From: CAYQEC01 sp964569015
Lineage (GTDB): Bacteria; Actinomycetota; Acidimicrobiia; Spongiisociales; UBA5794
NCBI GenBank assembly: GCA_964569015.1
Contig: CAZMSN010000014.1
Span: forward strand, 1 to 36,771
Reading direction: 5' to 3'
Length of the DNA: 36,771 nucleotides
The position numbers and the translations under genes were made by a program. Shown here piece after piece: positions 33,746-36,771 of the stretch (its first letter is position 1; the number at the start of each line of letters is the position of its first letter). A model generated the notes under the pieces. The model searched no databases. It saw only the letters and a list, made by a program, of their open reading frames with translations, and was not told the origin of the DNA.

Positions 33746-34768
33746 TCAAGTGTGCATCTCCAACACATCGCCGTCACGCAACACGTGATCGGGGCCCACC
33801 TGCTGACCCTCGAAATCGCCACCGCCCCACAGCCGTGCGTACTTCAGCGACGCCGCCACCTCTTTGTGAACCATCAGAGCGACGTCGTGTACGGTCTCGC
33901 CCCTTCTCAGACAGAACGGCCTTCCCAGATCCGGCGCACAGCCCGGTAACTTCGTGTAGACCCGGACCACTTCCAGCCGCCGGAACAGCCAATCCCCCAC
34001 CGCCTCGAGCCCTGACCCGGTCTGGGCCGAGACGACCAGAGCCGGCAGATCGAGTCCGGTCAACTCGCGGAACGTCTCCGCCTCCTCTTCCGGGTCCCCG
34101 ATCTCGTCGCTCTTGTTGACGATCATCAGCGCTGGCAGGCACAGGTCGAAGAGCCCGAGCGATTCCATGTCCTCGTCCAGATCCACGAGGTCCGCGGGCC
34201 AAGACGGCGTGAGGGTGATGTGGCGTTCTGTCAAGAGCCCGACGACCAACGCGACGGCTTCTACACATTCCGGCTGCGAGATGTCGACGACGACAAGGGC
34301 TCCGTCGGCTGGCCGGAGGGCATCTGTGATCCAAGGGATCAGATGCTCCGGCGAGAGAGGCGGAAGATCGATGAGCTGGAAGGCGATGTCCTCGAAGGGC
34401 ATCATCCCCGGCTGTGGGTGCTGGGTGGTGAACGGGTATGGCCCCACCTGAGCGTGGGACCCGGTGAGCCGGGCATGGAGAGAGGACTTGCCGGTGTTGG
34501 GAGGCCCGACCAGGGCCAGCTGCCCCGCGCCCTCCGGGTGAAAGACCGTCGGAGGGCCTCCCCCTCCCGTGGTCTTGCGCGGGGCCGTCAGCTCCCGAGT
34601 CAACTCCTTGATTCGCGTCTTGATGTCGGCTTGGAGGTGATCGGTTCCCTTGTGCTTGGGGATGGCCCGCAGCATCTCACGAAGGCACTCGAGTTGCTCC
34701 TCAGGCTGGTGGGCCCGTCGATACGCCTTCTCCGCCGTTTTGTAGGCAGGTGTCAGGTTCGCCGGCAT
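33746..34768 (-). CDS. TGS-domain GTPase, DRG/Obg-like
   Basis: Encodes 340 aa. The GTPase domain (~82-265) has G1 GPPNTGKSS (88-96), G3 at DLPP, G4 NKSD and G5 SAQTG. A helical N-terminal part (~1-65) precedes it. The C-terminal TGS domain (~270-340) has LRRGETVHDVALMVHKEV and DHVLRDGDVLEMHT. Proteins with this plan are related to DRG and act with ribosomes or tRNA; the G3 DxxG is altered (DLPP), so switch II may be atypical. The ATG at 34768 has gaggt 6 nt upstream. Confidence 0.88.
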   Translation of the reverse strand: MPANLTPAYKTAEKAYRRAHQPEEQLECLREMLRAIPKHKGTDHLQADIKTRIKELTRELTAPRKTTGGGGPPTVFHPEGAGQLALVGPPNTGKSSLHARLTGSHAQVGPYPFTTQHPQPGMMPFEDIAFQLIDLPPLSPEHLIPWITDALRPADGALVVVDISQPECVEAVALVVGLLTERHITLTPSWPADLVDLDEDMESLGLFDLCLPALMIVNKSDEIGDPEEEAETFRELTGLDLPALVVSAQTGSGLEAVGDWLFRRLEVVRVYTKLPGCAPDLGRPFCLRRGETVHDVALMVHKEVAASLKYARLWGGGDFEGQQVGPDHVLRDGDVLEMHT

Positions 34769-34832
34769 GATCGACCTCGCCGCGGGGAATGGGCCAATGT
34801 TGCCACACACGGTCGTGGGCCTGCACCGCCCG

Positions 34833-35993
34833 TCAGTCGACCGTTCGGGGTCCGCTTGCTCGCTCTATGACGAAATGGAGTATCGCCAGCACGACAGCGG
34901 TGGCCGTGAAGTAGGGTCCCAGGACGCCAAGGGTGTTCCCTTTCACGAGTTCGCCGGCCAACCACGGGATGAAGGCTGCTCCCACGCCGGCCGCCGTGAT
35001 CTCATAACCGATGATGTGAGGCGCTCTGACGGCGCCCACCTTCTCGGGCGTCAGGGCCACCAACGTCGGGAAGACACTCGCCAGGCTCGCCCCCGCCACG
35101 AGAAGCCCGACCACTCCCAGACTCGCCGGGTCCCACCACAGCCACCCCAAGCCGAACACCGTCCCGACGGTGCTGACGCCCAGCACGGCACGGGTAGAGA
35201 TCCGGTGCCCAACCGCGCCCAGCATGAGGCGGCCCCCGGTGAGCCCGCCCCAGTAGAGCGCTACCCAAACGCCCGCAGCCACCTCTGAGACATTGCGGCC
35301 TTCGGTCAGGAACGAGTACGCCCATTGGCCGGTGCCGATTTCGAGCCCGGTGTACACGAAGAACAACGCCATCAGGCCCCCTACCACCCACCAGCGGGTC
35401 GGGCCTGTGCCGGGGTCCTTCAGGCTGTCCTCAACGCGACGCCACTCCTTGCGGACCCAACACAGCAGCACGAAGAGCATGACCTCGTACAGGGCGACGA
35501 TCCAGTACCCGAGGCGCCAGGAGCGATCGGTTGCAAGCACGGCCGTAATCACCAGCGGGCCCAGAGTGGCGCCGAGCCCGAAGCAGGCGTGCAGCAAACC
35601 CATCATGCGCACGCCGTGATGCAGCGCCACGTAGGAATTGAGCACAGCATCGATCAGACCGCCGGAGATCCCAAGCACGATGGCTGCAACCAGGATCAAC
35701 CACCACTCCCCCGCCATGGCGTATGCGCTCAGCGACAGGATGCCTGTGCCCATGGCAGTGACCAAGATGGGACCGACCGCGAAGCGCGCCGCCACTCGAC
35801 CCGAGAAGAACGTGGCCATGCCGTAGCCGACTGTGCCAATCGCGAGCAGCCCTCCCAGATCCGAGACGGGGCGGCCGAGACTCGTGCGCAGCGAAGGCCA
35901 GGCGGTACCGAGCAGTCCCGTCGGTAGGCCCAGAGCGACGAACGACAGGAACGTCAGAACGATGAGTACGCGGTAGTGGCGAGCTCGGGCCAT
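34833..35993 (-). CDS. MFS transporter
   Basis: Encodes 386 aa with about 12 membrane segments and the MFS A-like loop after TM2 (YGMATFFSGRVAARF). It resembles the FucP-like group of major facilitator proteins, which carry sugars or small metabolites. The substrate is not deducible. The ATG has no strong ribosome site, but the first span begins right after it. It is divergent from the racemase gene; the 81-bp space between them must hold both promoters. Confidence 0.87.
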   Translation of the reverse strand: MARARHYRVLIVLTFLSFVALGLPTGLLGTAWPSLRTSLGRPVSDLGGLLAIGTVGYGMATFFSGRVAARFAVGPILVTAMGTGILSLSAYAMAGEWWLILVAAIVLGISGGLIDAVLNSYVALHHGVRMMGLLHACFGLGATLGPLVITAVLATDRSWRLGYWIVALYEVMLFVLLCWVRKEWRRVEDSLKDPGTGPTRWWVVGGLMALFFVYTGLEIGTGQWAYSFLTEGRNVSEVAAGVWVALYWGGLTGGRLMLGAVGHRISTRAVLGVSTVGTVFGLGWLWWDPASLGVVGLLVAGASLASVFPTLVALTPEKVGAVRAPHIIGYEITAAGVGAAFIPWLAGELVKGNTLGVLGPYFTATAVVLAILHFVIERASGPRTVD

Positions 35994-36074
35994 CGGTGCA
36001 GGCTAGGCGGTCGCGACGAAGCTCTAGCCTCTGAACGACGTGATGTCGTGCGGCAACCACGGGAGGAAGCGAAC

Positions 36075-36767
36075 ATGCGCACCATCGGCCTCATCGGAGG
36101 CATGAGCTGGGAATCCTCGGCCGAGTACTACCGCATCATCAACCAGGAGGTGCGGCGCCGTCTCGGCGGTACGCACTCGGCTGCGTCGCTGCTCTTCAGC
36201 TTCGACTTTGCCGAGATCGAGACACTCCAGGAGGCCGGGGACTGGGAAGCGGCAACCACCCGCATGATCGATGCGGCGCGCGCACTCGAGCACGGGGGCG
36301 CCGATCTGGTCGTCATCTGCACCAACACCATGCACCGCATGGCCGACGAGGTGGCAGACGCGGTGACCATTCCCCTGGTTCACATCGCCGACGCCGTTGC
36401 GTCTGCAATTCAGCGAGACGGGTTCGACACCGTCGGTCTCCTCGGAACTCGGTACACCATGGAGGAGGACTTCTACCGCGGTCGCCTCCAGCGGCTCCAC
36501 GGCCTCTCCGTGCTGATCCCCTCATCAGAGGACCGTGCCATCGTCCACAACGTCATCTACGAGGAGCTGGTGCGCGGAATCGTCGAGCCGGCGAGCCGCG
36601 AGGCCTACGCCACGGTCATGGACCGACTCGTTCGGCGCGGCGCCCAAGGCATCGTCCTCGGATGCACCGAGATCGAGCTTCTCGTCGATGCCGATGCCGC
36701 CGCCGTGCCGGTGTACCCAACCACACGACTCCATGCCCAAGCGGCCGTCGACCTCGCCCTCTCCTGA
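36075..36767 (+). CDS. Aspartate/glutamate racemase family protein
   Basis: Encodes 230 aa of the Asp/Glu racemase superfamily. The two catalytic cysteines are C82 (VICTNTMH) and C196 (LGCTEIELL), and the opening MRTIGLIGGMSWESSAEYY is a family signature. The enzyme interconverts L- and D-Asp or another amino acid by a two-base mechanism without cofactor. The ATG at 36075 has gggagg upstream; a longer frame starting at 35976 runs through the divergent promoter region and lacks a ribosome site. The gene is complete; its stop is 4 bases from the window end. Confidence 0.92.
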   Translation: MRTIGLIGGMSWESSAEYYRIINQEVRRRLGGTHSAASLLFSFDFAEIETLQEAGDWEAATTRMIDAARALEHGGADLVVICTNTMHRMADEVADAVTIPLVHIADAVASAIQRDGFDTVGLLGTRYTMEEDFYRGRLQRLHGLSVLIPSSEDRAIVHNVIYEELVRGIVEPASREAYATVMDRLVRRGAQGIVLGCTEIELLVDADAAAVPVYPTTRLHAQAAVDLALS

Positions 36768-36771
36768 AGGC

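Noticed and set aside
33700..33822. Longer N-terminus for the Mut7-C protein
   Set aside because: It would overlap the GTPase gene end and add a cysteine- and arginine-rich segment with no family match.

Overview
The window reads as a chromosomal segment of a high-GC actinobacterium, most likely from the class Acidimicrobiia or a close relative. Three things suggest this: GC-rich, codon-biased genes with frequent GTG starts; actinobacterial-type families (TraR/DksA zinc finger, Xre/RES toxin-antitoxin, 2TM protein, DUF4349 lipoprotein); and a secreted protein with cysteine-containing S-layer-homology repeats (GITKGC...CP...VTRGQMAAFL), a style I associate with that class. The placement is an inference from protein style and was not tested by a database search. 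No phage, insertion sequence, CRISPR array or tRNA gene was seen. Layout: 1-468 is the end of an rRNA operon (3' end of 23S, complete 5S, and a 14-bp terminator hairpin). 495-6560 holds a TPR-like protein, a short SSB-type OB-fold protein, a gamma-glutamyltransferase, an AlaX-type editing protein, a YgjP-type metallopeptidase and a large polytopic membrane protein. 6715-8757 is a patch of small genes: an orphan 71-aa ORF, a DUF5680 protein, two tandem paralogous zinc-ribbon proteins that each start inside a 13-bp palindrome, a perfect TATAAT promoter with a foldable 165-nt leader, and a 2TM protein. 8770-12053 has a decayed lipoprotein, TrmO, an AraC/GyrI regulator and an Xre-RES toxin-antitoxin pair with a near-consensus promoter. 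12074-16807 (minus strand) is a lipid-modification operon: FAD oxidoreductase, DUF1365, Cfa-type methyltransferase, SRPBCC protein and SDR. 17047-17648 carries a candidate yybP-ykoY (Mn2+) riboswitch in front of a TraR/DksA-family gene. 17689-19145 is a MerR/aldo-keto reductase operon with a textbook 19-bp-spacer MerR promoter. 19221-22836 encodes secreted or surface proteins plus a broken small membrane gene. 23005-27074 has methylglyoxal synthase, a GH27 alpha-galactosidase, a DUF4349 lipoprotein and an SDR. 27221-32143 is a deoxysugar cluster (RmlA, RmlB, a lipid-carrier-type GT2, a Gfo/Idh/MocA reductase and a half-length NDP-hexose 2,3-dehydratase). 32238-36767 ends with a hotdog-like protein, a Mut7-C RNase-like protein, a TGS-domain GTPase, an MFS transporter and an Asp/Glu racemase. 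How they fit together: the five-gene lipid operon has internal ATGA/GTGA overlaps, so its products probably act as one pathway on membrane fatty acids. The deoxysugar genes could make a TDP-2-deoxy or 2,6-dideoxy sugar that the GT2 loads onto polyprenyl phosphate for surface glycan. The best candidates for undescribed biology are the Mn2+-riboswitch-like leader on a TraR/DksA gene, the structured leader or ncRNA at 8298-8440, the start-codon palindromes of the paired zinc-ribbon genes, and the single-repeat 2,3-dehydratase.
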